This document shows, in pieces, positions 17,082 to 24,824 of a stretch of DNA of 64,000 bases. The stretch is from Streptomyces aurantiogriseus (GTDB lineage: Bacteria > Actinomycetota > Actinomycetes > Streptomycetales > Streptomycetaceae). The stretch lies in NCBI RefSeq assembly GCF_014649375.1, contig NZ_BMSX01000014.1, positions 62,001-126,000 on the forward strand. The letters run 5' to 3'. Made by a program: the position numbers and the translations under genes. The notes under the pieces are model-generated. The model worked only from the letters and a program-made list of their open reading frames with translations. It was not told where the DNA came from and ran no database searches. How positions within the stretch are numbered: the stretch's first letter is position 1; each line of letters opens with the position of its first letter.

Positions 17082-18434
17082 ATGGAATCTCCACTCCCCG
17101 TCCGGCCGCCGCTGGAGCGGCCGGCCGAAGCGCCGCCCCGGTCCTCCGCAGCCGACGTGTCGGCCCGCCCGCCCCGATCACCCACGACCGATGCCTCGGC
17201 CCGCCCGCCCCGATTACCCGCGTCCGGCATGCCGGCAGGACCGCCCGGACCGTCGCGGCTGGGCTGGCTGGACGCGTTACGCGGCATCGCGGCGCTCGTC
17301 GTGGTGTTCGACCACTCGTCGTACGCCTTCATGGCGGAGTTACGGCGGGAGCTGATGCCGCAGTTCAACACCAGCCGGTTCGGCATCATGGTGTTCTTCC
17401 TGGTCAGCGGCTACATCATCCCCGCGTCGCTCGAGCGCCGGGGCCGCGTCCGGACGTTCTGGATCGGACGACTCTTCCGGATGTACCCGCTGTGGGCGGC
17501 TGTCGTCGCCGCCGTCCTCGCCCTCGACCTGGTGGGCGTCGCGGAACTCCGCGCCGACTTCGGCGGGCAGAGCGCCGCCACGGTGGCCGCCGCCCATGTC
17601 ACCTTGCTCCAGGAGCTGTTGGGGACGCCCAATCTCCTTCTCGTCCTGTGGACACTCTCCTACGAGATGGCCTTCTATCTGCTGGTCGTCGCTCTGTTCA
17701 CGGTCCGCCTCCACCAGCGGTCGGCCGGGGTTGCCGTCGTCCTGGCCGTGTGCGCCGCCGTGAGCGGGACGGTGGGAGGCACCGTGCCGGCCTCCGCCCT
17801 CTCCGGTGCGATCGGCACCGCCCGGCTCATCGCGCTCGCCTCGGTCGTCATGGTGGTCGCCATCTGCTGTGCGAGCGCCAGGTCACCCGCGCTGCGCGTG
17901 TGCGGAGGACTGCTGGGCGGGGCGCTGGCGCTCGTCCTGGCTCTCAACGGCACGGTTCCCGTGTGGGAGAGCCTGGTCGTCCTCGCCGTGATGTTCCTCG
18001 GCACCGCCGTCCACCGCGCCGAGCGCGGTCAGAGCACCTGGCGGTGTGTGGGCTGGGCGACCGCCGTGGTGCTCGCCTGCGCCGTCGGCAGTGCGTACGG
18101 GCACGGCGACGGGCCGCAGTTCACCCGGCGCGGCTGGATCGTGGCGTTCCTGCTGGCCGTGCTCACCTTCGGTGCCGGACTGGCGTTGCGCCACCGGCGG
18201 ACACCGCGCTGGCTGACCGGACTGGGAACGATCAGCTACTCGGTCTATCTCGTGCACCCGGTGCTGCTGGCGGTGACCGACGGCACGATCGGCCGGTGGC
18301 GACAGGACCGCCTCGATCTCGAACTGGCGTTCTTCGCCGTGCTGCTGCCGCTGTGCGCGCTGACCTACCGATGCATCGAGGCACCGAGCCAGACCTGGGG
18401 CCGGAAGCTGGCACGGCGCATGGAGCCGCCGTGA
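17082..18434 (+). CDS. Acyltransferase 3 family membrane protein (OafA/YrhL-like)
   Basis: A 450-residue membrane enzyme. The first 60 residues are a Pro/Ala/Arg-rich cytoplasmic tail with two near-repeats (SARPPRSPTTD, SARPPRLPASG). Then comes the family start GWLDALRGIAALVVVFDHSS with the catalytic histidine, and about ten hydrophobic helices. FFLVSGYIIP and YSVYLVHPVLLAV are the usual AT3 signatures. Such enzymes move acetyl or other acyl groups to sugars of polysaccharides, lipids or antibiotics. The start ATG 17082 has AGGAAGG upstream. It has no obvious operon partner. Confidence 0.9.
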   Translation: MESPLPVRPPLERPAEAPPRSSAADVSARPPRSPTTDASARPPRLPASGMPAGPPGPSRLGWLDALRGIAALVVVFDHSSYAFMAELRRELMPQFNTSRFGIMVFFLVSGYIIPASLERRGRVRTFWIGRLFRMYPLWAAVVAAVLALDLVGVAELRADFGGQSAATVAAAHVTLLQELLGTPNLLLVLWTLSYEMAFYLLVVALFTVRLHQRSAGVAVVLAVCAAVSGTVGGTVPASALSGAIGTARLIALASVVMVVAICCASARSPALRVCGGLLGGALALVLALNGTVPVWESLVVLAVMFLGTAVHRAERGQSTWRCVGWATAVVLACAVGSAYGHGDGPQFTRRGWIVAFLLAVLTFGAGLALRHRRTPRWLTGLGTISYSVYLVHPVLLAVTDGTIGRWRQDRLDLELAFFAVLLPLCALTYRCIEAPSQTWGRKLARRMEPP

Positions 18435-18781
18435 CGGGCGGGCCGCGCGCGGGCCTCGTGACCGTGGCGGTTCCGGCCCCCTGACTGCACCGACCGGGCA
18501 GGCCCGTGCGGCCTCCCGGCCGGGCAGCAGGGGAACGAGCTGAAGCCGTCGTCGCCCCGGCGCTGGGGCCGGAACCGGCCACTGCGGCACGTGGGTGGGA
18601 AGGCGGCAGACGCCTCAGGTCGCGGCACCGCCCGTGAAAACCGGTTGCCGCCGGCCGCACCCCACCCCCAGGATCTGGCCATGCCTGCCCTCGTCGCCTT
18701 CCCGTCGCCGCTGTCCGCCGTCGCTCGTCCGGCGCGCCGACAGCAGCCCGGCCGTCCCCGAAGGCCCGATCCCGCGCGCCC
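18435..18781. other. 347-base gap with no supported gene
   Basis: The region holds several overlapping GC-rich partial dyads just after the acyltransferase stop (about 18435-18530) that may act in termination. No frame has good coding bias with a ribosome binding site, and no RNA gene is evident. Confidence 0.4.
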
Positions 18782-19405
18782 GTGACGGCCGCGCTGGTCG
18801 CCGGCCTGGTCGCGGGATACGGCATCGCCGTACCCGTCGGCGCGGTCGGGACCTACCTCGTCTCCCTCACCGCCCGTACGTCCCTGCGCACCGGGGTGTG
18901 CGCCGCGCTCGGCGTCGCCACCGCAGACGGGCTCTACGCCCTCCTCGCCACGGCGGGGGGCTCCGCCGTCGCCGCCGCACTGCGTCCGGTGCTGGTACCG
19001 CTGCGCTGGGCCTCGGCGTTCGTGCTGCTGGGGCTGGCGGCCTGGGGCGCGGTCGCGGCCGTACGCCGGTACCGCGCCCACCGGCTCACCACCCGGTCCG
19101 CGCCTCCCCCACCGAGCCCGGCCCGGGCCTACCTGAGCCTGCTCGGCATCACCCTCCTCAACCCGACCACCGTGGTCTACTTCGCCGCGCTGGTCCTCGG
19201 CACCGGCACCGCGGACGCCGTACGCCCCCTGGAACAGGGCGTGTTCGTACTGGCGGCCTTCGTCGCGTCCGCGAGCTGGCAGGTGCTGCTGGCCGGGGGC
19301 GGCGCGCTGCTGGGCCGGGCGCTGACCGGGCATCGGGGGCGGCTGGTGACGGCGCTCGTGTCGAGCGGGGTGATGACGGTGCTGGCGGTGCGGATGGTGG
19401 TGTAG
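18782..19405 (+). CDS. LysE-family amino acid/metabolite exporter
   Basis: A 207-residue six-helix membrane protein. It shows the LysE/RhtB pattern: VPVGAVGTYLVSLTARTSLR near the start, LGVATADGLYALLA in helix 2, and LLGITLLNPTTVVYFAALV in the middle, where the NP motif is family-typical. These proteins export amino acids or related small molecules by proton antiport. GTG 18782 is the likely start; no strong Shine-Dalgarno site is visible, so the start could be a few codons off. It is a single gene between two gaps. Confidence 0.82.
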   Translation: MTAALVAGLVAGYGIAVPVGAVGTYLVSLTARTSLRTGVCAALGVATADGLYALLATAGGSAVAAALRPVLVPLRWASAFVLLGLAAWGAVAAVRRYRAHRLTTRSAPPPPSPARAYLSLLGITLLNPTTVVYFAALVLGTGTADAVRPLEQGVFVLAAFVASASWQVLLAGGGALLGRALTGHRGRLVTALVSSGVMTVLAVRMVV

Positions 19406-19663
19406 CCCGGTAGGGGCGGCCGGTGGTGGCCGCGAGCTCCCGGTGGTGGGCGGCCGCGTCGGCCCGGGCGGAGCGGTGCCGGATCCAGGGGGTCGCGACA
19501 CGCCCGTGCCCGGCCTCCGGCCCGCTCAGCCTCGCCTGGGGTGTCATGGCGCACCGGTGCGGTGCGGATGAAACCCGCGGGTACCGGTGTTGAAACACGG
19601 TGCCAGTCGGACGACACCGTGCCGATGACCTGACGAGAAGACCTGACGAAGGGGACGGATGCC

Positions 19664-20113
19664 ATGCCTCTCGAGGGCGAGTACGAACCCAGCCCGACCC
19701 AGTGGGTGCGCGAGCAGGTGGAGCTGTACGAGAGCTCCGGTGGGACGAAGGGGACGACCCTGCTGGACACGGGGCTGCCCGTGGTCCTGCTGACGACGCG
19801 GGGTGCGAAGAGTGGGAAGATCCGCAAGACGCCGCTGATGCGGGTGGAGCACGAGGGGCGGTACGCCGTGGTCGCCTCCCTGGGCGGAGCGCCCAAGCAC
19901 CCGGTCTGGTACCACAACCTCACAGCCGACCCCCGGGCGGAGCTCCAGGACGGGCCGGAGAAGCAGGACATGACGGCCCGTGAGGTCACCGGCGCGGAGA
20001 AGGCCGAGTGGTGGGAGCGTGCCGTCGCCGCGTATCCGCCGTACGCCGACTACCAGAAGAAGACCGACCGGGAGATTCCCGTCTTCGTGCTGGAGCCGAC
20101 GGACGGTCACTGA
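19664..20113 (+). CDS. Nitroreductase-family deazaflavin (F420)-dependent oxidoreductase
   Basis: A 149-residue split-barrel protein of the Ddn/FDOR-A group. Marks are GLPVVLLTTRGAKSGKIRKT followed by PLMRVEHEG, then VASLGGAPKHPVWYHNLTA, which form the F420-binding cleft. Mycobacterial Ddn reduces quinones with F420H2 and activates nitroimidazoles; the substrate here is unknown. The protein is soluble, without a signal peptide. The ATG at 19664 has GAAGGGGACG upstream. A strong terminator at 20226-20261 lies about 110 bases beyond its stop. Confidence 0.87.
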   Translation: MPLEGEYEPSPTQWVREQVELYESSGGTKGTTLLDTGLPVVLLTTRGAKSGKIRKTPLMRVEHEGRYAVVASLGGAPKHPVWYHNLTADPRAELQDGPEKQDMTAREVTGAEKAEWWERAVAAYPPYADYQKKTDREIPVFVLEPTDGH

Positions 20114-20221
20114 CCTGCGGAAAGAGGCTCCCCCGCGACCGCGTGAGGGTCCTCGCCGAAAAACTCGTAGAAAAATCTGCCCGCAACGCGCATGTTCGGA
20201 TGCGTGCCGGGCACCCGAAGG

Positions 20222-21250
20222 TCAGGCCCCGCCGCGTTCCCCCGTCGCGGCGGGGCTTTCTTGTGCCTCGCGGGCGGGTCGGTCCGTCACGTCGAGGAAG
20301 ATCTGGTCCGCCTCGCGGACGGCGCCGGCGATGGAGCGCTTGATGCGGACGGCGACCTCCTCGACCCGCTCGCTGTCCAGGCCCGGTACGAGGTCGACGC
20401 GGGCCGCGACGAGGGCCGAGTCGATGCCGGTCTTCATCGTGAACAGCGCCTCCACGCTGTCGATCTCCGGCTGGGCCGCCAGGATCGCGTGGATACGGCT
20501 GCCGGTCTCGGCGTCGGCGGCCTCACCGATCAGCTGGTCGCGGGCCTCGCGGCCGAGGCCGTAGGCGACGTAGACGAGCAGGGCGCCGATCGCGAGCGAG
20601 GCGCACGCCTCCCACACGACCTGGCCGGTGAGCATGTGCAGGCCCATGCCGGTGGCGGCCAGGGTGACGCCGAGCACCGCGGTGCCGTCCTCGGCGACGA
20701 CCGTGCGCAGGGCCGGGTCGCGCAGGCCGGCGGTGCCGCCCTGCCGGCGCACCTGGTGCAGGGCCCGGATCAGTGAGGCCCCTTCGGCAAGGAAAGCGAC
20801 GCCGAGGACGATGAGGCCCGCCACGTATCCGCTGAACCTCTCCTCGCCACCGGACCGGAGGGCCTCGACGCCCTGCAAGAAGGAGAAGCAGCCGCCCATG
20901 ACGAAGATGCCGACGGCCGCGAGGAGCGACCAGAAGAAGCGTTCCTTGCCGTAGCCGAAGGGATGGCGCCGGTCGGCCGGGCGGCGGCTGCGGCGCAGGG
21001 CGGCGAGGAGGAAGACCTCGTTGAGGCTGTCGGCGACGGAGTGGGCCGCCTCCGAGAGCAGGGCGGGTGAGGCCGCGAGCAGGCCGCCGGCCGCCTTGGC
21101 GACGGCGATGACCAGGTTGGCCGCGAGGGCCACCAGCACGGTGACGCGTGTCCTGCGGTCCGCCGCCCGTTCGGCCTGTTTCCCCGCATTCGCTGTTGCT
21201 TTCCCTTCTGTGGTCCGTCGCGTGCTGCGTTCCGAGGATGTACCGGTCAC
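20222..21250 (-). CDS. Cation diffusion facilitator (CDF) family transporter
   Basis: A 342-residue membrane protein with six helices. ALLSEAAHSVADSLNEVFLL carries the HxxxD metal site of helix 2, RHPFGYGKERFFWSLL is the conserved loop before helix 3, and the second metal site lies in helix 5, where this protein has RDPALRTVVAEDGTAVLG. CDF proteins export Zn, Fe or Mn by proton antiport. The C-terminal cytosolic domain (about 240-320) is present; it dimerises and senses metal. I chose GTG 21250; the upstream frame to 21337 lacks support and the start is only moderately sure. It is divergent from the GST-like gene at 21352. Confidence 0.85.
   Translation of the reverse strand: MTGTSSERSTRRTTEGKATANAGKQAERAADRRTRVTVLVALAANLVIAVAKAAGGLLAASPALLSEAAHSVADSLNEVFLLAALRRSRRPADRRHPFGYGKERFFWSLLAAVGIFVMGGCFSFLQGVEALRSGGEERFSGYVAGLIVLGVAFLAEGASLIRALHQVRRQGGTAGLRDPALRTVVAEDGTAVLGVTLAATGMGLHMLTGQVVWEACASLAIGALLVYVAYGLGREARDQLIGEAADAETGSRIHAILAAQPEIDSVEALFTMKTGIDSALVAARVDLVPGLDSERVEEVAVRIKRSIAGAVREADQIFLDVTDRPAREAQESPAATGERGGA
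20226..20261 (+). terminator. Rho-independent terminator inside the end of the convergent gene
   Basis: An 11-bp perfect stem (GCCCCGCCGCG / CGCGGCGGGGC) with a 9-base loop is followed by TTTCTT on the plus strand. It ends the plus-strand deazaflavin oxidoreductase transcript. The same bases encode the last codons (SPAATGERGGA) of the minus-strand cation transporter, whose stop is at 20222-20224. Confidence 0.8.
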
Positions 21251-21351
21251 TTCCGCCGACTGCCCCGGCCCGTCCGCCTCACACCGTGCCGTCGGCGGAA
21301 AACGGGGAACGCGTTGAGCAGGGCACGCACGCACCACGAGCGGGAGGAACC

Positions 21352-22371
21352 ATGAGCGGCGGGGGCGACGGCAACCGCGACTACGGGCACAAGGCGTTCA
21401 TGCGCTCCAAGAGCCACTTCACCGACCGGATCACCGCGGACGGCCGGGACGGCTGGCCGGTGGAGGCCGGCCGTTACCGCCTGGTGGTCAGCCGTGCCTG
21501 CCCGTGGGCGAGCCGGGCGGTGATCTCCCGGCGGCTGCTGGGCCTGGAGGACGCACTGTCGATGGCGATCGCCGATCCGATCCAGGACGACCGCAGCTGG
21601 CGCTTCACCCTCGACCCCGAGGGCCGCGACCCCGTCCTCGGCATCCGCTTTCTCGCCGAGGCCTACGAAAGGCGGGAGACCGGCAGTCCGGGCGGGGTGA
21701 GCGTGCCGGCGGTCGTCGACGTGCCCAGCGGGCGGCTCGTCACCAACGACTACCAGCGGATCACCCTCGACCTCGCCACCGAGTGGTCCGACCTGCACCG
21801 GCCCGGGGCGCCCGACCTCTACCCGCGGGCACGGCGCGACGAGATCGACGCGGTGATGGCCGAGGTGTACGAGGACGTCAACAACGGGGTGTACCGGGCG
21901 GGTTTCGCCAACGGGCAGGACGAGTACGAGGAGGCCTGCGCCGGTGTCTTCCGGCGGCTGGAGCTGCTGGCGTCCCGGCTGGCCGGGCAGCGTTACCTCG
22001 TCGGCGACACGATCACCGAGGCGGACATCCGGCTGTTCACCACACTGGTGCGGTTCGACGCCGTGTATCACGGCCACTTCAAGTGCAATCGCTGGAAGTT
22101 GACGGAGAATCAGGTCCTGTGGGCGTACGTCCGGGACCTCTTCCAGACGCCCGGCTTCGGTGACACCGTCGACTTCGACCACATCAAGCGGCACTACTAC
22201 CAGGTGCACACCGGTATCAACCCGACCCGGATCGTCCCCCTCGGCCCCGACCTGTCCGGCTGGCTGACCCCGCACCACCGGGAGGAGCTCGGCGGACGCC
22301 CGTTCGGCGACGGGACGCCGCCGGGCCCGGTGCACAACGGCGAGGAGGTGCCGGCGCGGGGCCGACCCTGA
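21352..22371 (+). CDS. Glutathione S-transferase family protein, glutathionyl-hydroquinone reductase-like
   Basis: A 339-residue protein of the ECM4/YqjG type, about the usual length. The thioredoxin-fold domain carries the catalytic cysteine C50 in VSRACPWASR, and the C-terminal helical domain has YLVGDTITEADIRLFTTLVR and FDAVYHGHFKCN, typical of the group. These enzymes reduce glutathionyl-hydroquinones. Streptomyces makes mycothiol, not glutathione, so the natural thiol partner is an open question. ATG 21352 follows GGGAGGAACC. It is divergent from the CDF transporter and followed by DUF4235. Confidence 0.87.
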   Translation: MSGGGDGNRDYGHKAFMRSKSHFTDRITADGRDGWPVEAGRYRLVVSRACPWASRAVISRRLLGLEDALSMAIADPIQDDRSWRFTLDPEGRDPVLGIRFLAEAYERRETGSPGGVSVPAVVDVPSGRLVTNDYQRITLDLATEWSDLHRPGAPDLYPRARRDEIDAVMAEVYEDVNNGVYRAGFANGQDEYEEACAGVFRRLELLASRLAGQRYLVGDTITEADIRLFTTLVRFDAVYHGHFKCNRWKLTENQVLWAYVRDLFQTPGFGDTVDFDHIKRHYYQVHTGINPTRIVPLGPDLSGWLTPHHREELGGRPFGDGTPPGPVHNGEEVPARGRP

Positions 22372-22403
22372 CCCATCCCCCTGGTACGCACAAGGAGGCG
22401 CAC

Positions 22404-22700
22404 GTGGGCAAGAAACAGAAACTCCCCCTCGTCTACAAGCCGGTCGGCTTCATGTTCGGCTGGGCGAGCGGAGCGCTGGCGGGCATGGCCTTCCGCAAGG
22501 TCTGGAAGGCGATACGGCACGAGGACGACGCACCCGACGCCCTCGACCGGGACCGCGGCTGGGGGGAGGTCCTGCTGGCCGCGGCGATCCAGGGCGCGAT
22601 CTTCGCCGCCGTACGCAGCGCGGCGGACCGCACGGGGGCGAAGGCCATCGAACGGTCCACGGGGGTGTGGCCGGCCAAGGAGAAGGGGGGTCGGGACTGA
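22404..22700 (+). CDS. DUF4235 domain-containing small membrane protein
   Basis: A 98-residue protein with two hydrophobic stretches (VGFMFGWASGALAGMAF; LLAAAIQGAIFAAVRS) flanking a charged loop (WKAIRHEDDAPDALDRD). It matches the actinobacterial DUF4235 family, whose function is unknown. The GTG start follows AAGGAGG. It lies 32 bases after the reductase gene and is probably co-transcribed with it; the hairpin at 22701 begins directly after the stop. Confidence 0.8.
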   Translation: MGKKQKLPLVYKPVGFMFGWASGALAGMAFRKVWKAIRHEDDAPDALDRDRGWGEVLLAAAIQGAIFAAVRSAADRTGAKAIERSTGVWPAKEKGGRD

Positions 22701-22791
22701 GGTGCCGGCCGGGCCGGTCTCGGCCGGCACCGACGGGCAACCGGTGACGTTCCGGGCCCCGCCGTCCCGGGAAGGGGGCGGCGGGGCCCGG
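22701..22791. terminator. Two tandem strong hairpins between convergent genes
   Basis: The first stem pairs GGTGCCGGCCG (22701-22711) with its complement at 22721-22731, starting at the base after the DUF4235 stop. The second pairs CCGGGCCCCGCCG (22752-22764) with 22779-22791, just before the minus-strand stop at 22797. They look like one terminator for each converging transcript, neither with a T-run. Confidence 0.7.
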
Positions 22792-22796
22792 ACCCG

Positions 22797-23276
22797 TCAC
22801 CCGGGGAAGTCCACCCAGTTGAGGCAGACCGTGGAGGACTTCGCCTCGTTCGTCACCCCGTTGACGGTGAACCGCACGGTGCCGCCGTAGGGGCCGCCGG
22901 TGGCTCCGGCTCCCCAGTCGTAGCAGTCGGGGACGGCCGCAGTGGGTCCGTAGCAGGCCCGCTGGGTACCGGTGCTCAGCGTCATCTGCTCGCAGGAGGC
23001 GTCGCCGAAATCGCTGGCGATGGCGCCGGAGACGGTGACGGCTCTGCCGGAATGGTTGTTCACAACCAGGACGACCTGGGCACGGCCCAGTTCGCTGACG
23101 ACGAGACAGCCTTGGAAGTTCACCCCGCCGACCGCGCTGTGCGCCACGCTCTTCTCGCAGCTGGTGACCTTGCCGACCGACTGCCACTGGGGCGCGGCCA
23201 CGGCAGCGCCGGAGCCCAGGATCACACTGCCGAGCACGGCAGCTCCCGCCGAGATTGTCTTCACTGTGCGACGCAT
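22797..23276 (-). CDS. Secreted six-cysteine protein of unknown function
   Basis: A 159-residue pre-protein. The Sec signal is MRRTVKTISAGAAVLGSVIL, with cleavage near AVA-APQ (about 28). The mature part is beta-rich, with six cysteines (40, 57, 95, 108, 118, 151) that could form three disulfides, and no enzyme motif. It may be a small secreted binding or coat protein. ATG 23276 has GAGGGGGGC upstream, and that site lies within one arm of an inverted repeat (23278-23339). I do not recognise a family. Confidence 0.7.
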   Translation of the reverse strand: MRRTVKTISAGAAVLGSVILGSGAAVAAPQWQSVGKVTSCEKSVAHSAVGGVNFQGCLVVSELGRAQVVLVVNNHSGRAVTVSGAIASDFGDASCEQMTLSTGTQRACYGPTAAVPDCYDWGAGATGGPYGGTVRFTVNGVTNEAKSSTVCLNWVDFPG

Positions 23277-23277
23277 G

Positions 23278-23339
23278 GCGCCCCCCTCTGTGATGCCGAT
23301 CACGAGATTCGAACACTAGATCAATTCAGAGGGGGGCGC
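23278..23339. promoter_or_regulatory. 13-bp inverted repeat covering the ribosome binding site of the secreted protein
   Basis: GCGCCCCCCTCTG (23278-23290) is the exact complement of 23327-23339. On the minus strand the second arm carries the GAGGGGGG ribosome binding site. A TAGTGT (-10-like) lies in the 36-base loop. A transcript starting upstream of 23339 would hide the site in a hairpin, while one starting in the loop would not. Confidence 0.5.
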
Positions 23340-23394
23340 GCCCGGGTTTTCGGACAACGGGCGGGGCGGAGCCGTGAGCGGGCGAGGGTGCCCT

Positions 23395-23787
23395 TCAGCC
23401 CTGCTTCGGGGCCGTGGACGGCACCCGGCGCAGGGTGAAGGAGTGGCCGGCCGGGTCGGCGTAGCCGCGTTCCTCGTACGGGCCGGGGGCGCCCTTGGCG
23501 TCCAGGGGACGGCCACCCAGGCCCACGACCTTGCGCTCCGCCTCGTCCAAGTCCTCGACGAGGAAGTCGAGATGGGCCTGGAGGGAGTTCTCGGGGCGGG
23601 GCCAGCTGGGCGGGGTCGCGTTGACGTCGCGGCGGAAGGCCAGCCGGGTTCCGCCGGCGCCCTCGACCTCCACGCGGTTGGCGGTGACGTCGGTCTCCCG
23701 GGCGTCCAGCAGCCCCTTGTAGAACTCGGCGAGCTTCTCGGGCTCGGCGCAGTCGAGCACCACGACGCCCGCTTTCACCAGTGCCAT
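23395..23787 (-). CDS. VOC (glyoxalase/bleomycin-resistance-like) family protein
   Basis: A 130-residue protein with two beta-alpha-beta-beta-beta modules (LDCAEPEKLAEFYKGLLD; HLDFLVEDLDEAERKVVGLG; YADPAGHSFTLRRVP). VOC proteins bind a metal and act on or sequester small molecules. The usual metal residues (H in AHLDFLV, and a late position near AGHSF) appear present. ATG 23787 is preceded by GGAGGAGAC. It is probably co-transcribed with the PPOX protein upstream on the same strand, 68 bases apart. Confidence 0.85.
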   Translation of the reverse strand: MALVKAGVVVLDCAEPEKLAEFYKGLLDARETDVTANRVEVEGAGGTRLAFRRDVNATPPSWPRPENSLQAHLDFLVEDLDEAERKVVGLGGRPLDAKGAPGPYEERGYADPAGHSFTLRRVPSTAPKQG

Positions 23788-23855
23788 GTCTCCTCCGCAG
23801 GTCCTTGGCCGGGGACGGACCGGCACCGCCCCCGAACCTTGCGGATACCCCGGTT

Positions 23856-24320
23856 TCAGCCGCCCACCAGCCATTCCCCGTCCCGCATCAGCTCCCGCCC
23901 GACCAGTTCGTCGGCTTCGCGCCAGGCCTGGATCCGGCGGGGCAGGACGCGGAAGTACAGGTAGGGCGCGGCCAGTTCGCGCGGGTCGAAGCCGGTCTTG
24001 CCCGCGAAGATCTCGGCGTCCTCCTCCGGCAGGTCGGCGGGCTCCACGGCCGCGGCGGTGCCCTCGACGAGCACGACGTCCCGGGTGGGGCCGATGCCGA
24101 GGCGGACGACGCCGGTGTTCAGCAGGTTCCGGCCGGTGGGGCTGGTGGCCGGGGTGGCGAACAGGAAGGTGGCGCCGTCCCACACGAAGGAGAGCGGGAC
24201 CAGGTACGGGGCTCCGCCGTCCGGGGCGGCCGTGGCGACCCAGGCGTCGACGTCGTGTTCCAGCCGGTGCAGGGTGTCGCGCTTGCGCTGCTCTGCGGGG
24301 CGTGCGGGTGCTGAGGTCAT
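23856..24320 (-). CDS. PPOX-class F420-dependent or FMN-type split-barrel oxidoreductase
   Basis: A 154-residue pyridoxamine-phosphate-oxidase-like protein. TAAPDGGAPYLVPLSFVWDG and ATSPTGRNLLNTGVVRLGIG are the cofactor strands; VVLVEGTAAAVEP follows. Such proteins bind FMN or F420 and reduce small organic molecules. It has no signal. The start at 24320 was chosen because GGAG lies just upstream; an in-frame start at 24395 would overlap the neighbouring operator region. Together with the deazaflavin enzyme at 19.7 kb it shows that F420-type chemistry recurs in this region. Confidence 0.8.
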   Translation of the reverse strand: MTSAPARPAEQRKRDTLHRLEHDVDAWVATAAPDGGAPYLVPLSFVWDGATFLFATPATSPTGRNLLNTGVVRLGIGPTRDVVLVEGTAAAVEPADLPEEDAEIFAGKTGFDPRELAAPYLYFRVLPRRIQAWREADELVGRELMRDGEWLVGG

Positions 24321-24410
24321 GTCTCCAGTGTGGCCGCCGACAGCCGTGCGCGGGGGGAGCTCGGTGATCAACGGCGGGAACGATTGGTCGATCACCCGGG
24401 GGAGACGTCT

Positions 24411-24445
24411 TGGACACCTGTCCAGCTATAGTGGACACCTGTCCA
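24411..24445. promoter_or_regulatory. Twin operator upstream of DUF1304/TetR operon
   Basis: The 14-mer TGGACACCTGTCCA occurs twice, at 24411-24424 and 24432-24445, 21 bp from centre to centre. Each is an inverted repeat TGGACA-CC-TGTCCA. TATAGT (24427-24432) lies between them and looks like a -10. The downstream ATG is 24462. Two same-face sites around a promoter strongly suggest repression by the TetR protein of the same operon. Confidence 0.75.
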
Positions 24446-24461
24446 AGAAGTGAGGGAGACC

Positions 24462-24824
24462 ATGGAAGCCGTCGCGAACGTGTTGGTGGCGCTGATCGCC
24501 GCGCTGCACCTCTACATCCTGGTGCTGGAGATGTTCCTCTGGCAGAAGAAGCCGGGGCGGTCGTTCCACGGCTTCGACGCCGAGATGGCGCGGGCGACCG
24601 CCGCGATGGCCGCCAACCAGGGGCTGTACAACGGGTTCCTCGCCGCGGGCCTGGTGTGGGGGCTGATCGCCGCCGATCCGACCGGCTTCCGCGTCCAGGT
24701 CTTCTTCCTGTCCTGCGTGATCGTCGCGGGCGTCTACGGCGCGGTCACGGCGAACCGCCGCATCCTGGTCGCGCAGGCCCTGCCCGGCGCCCTCGCCCTG
24801 GCCGCCGTCCTCGTCGCCCAGTGA
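24462..24824 (+). CDS. DUF1304 family membrane protein
   Basis: A 120-residue protein with four hydrophobic helices. NVLVALIAALHLYILVLEMF opens the DUF1304 family, followed by MAANQGLYNGFLAAGLVWG, where NQGxYNG is the family mark. The function is unknown; it may be a small permease or stress protein. GGGAG precedes ATG 24462. Its TGA overlaps the GTG of the TetR gene (GTGA), so the two are translationally coupled and controlled by the twin operator in front. Confidence 0.85.
   Translation: MEAVANVLVALIAALHLYILVLEMFLWQKKPGRSFHGFDAEMARATAAMAANQGLYNGFLAAGLVWGLIAADPTGFRVQVFFLSCVIVAGVYGAVTANRRILVAQALPGALALAAVLVAQ

Noticed and set aside
18435..18530. GC-rich dyads as a firm terminator of the acyltransferase
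   Set aside because: The stems are short and overlapping; I could not define one strong hairpin.
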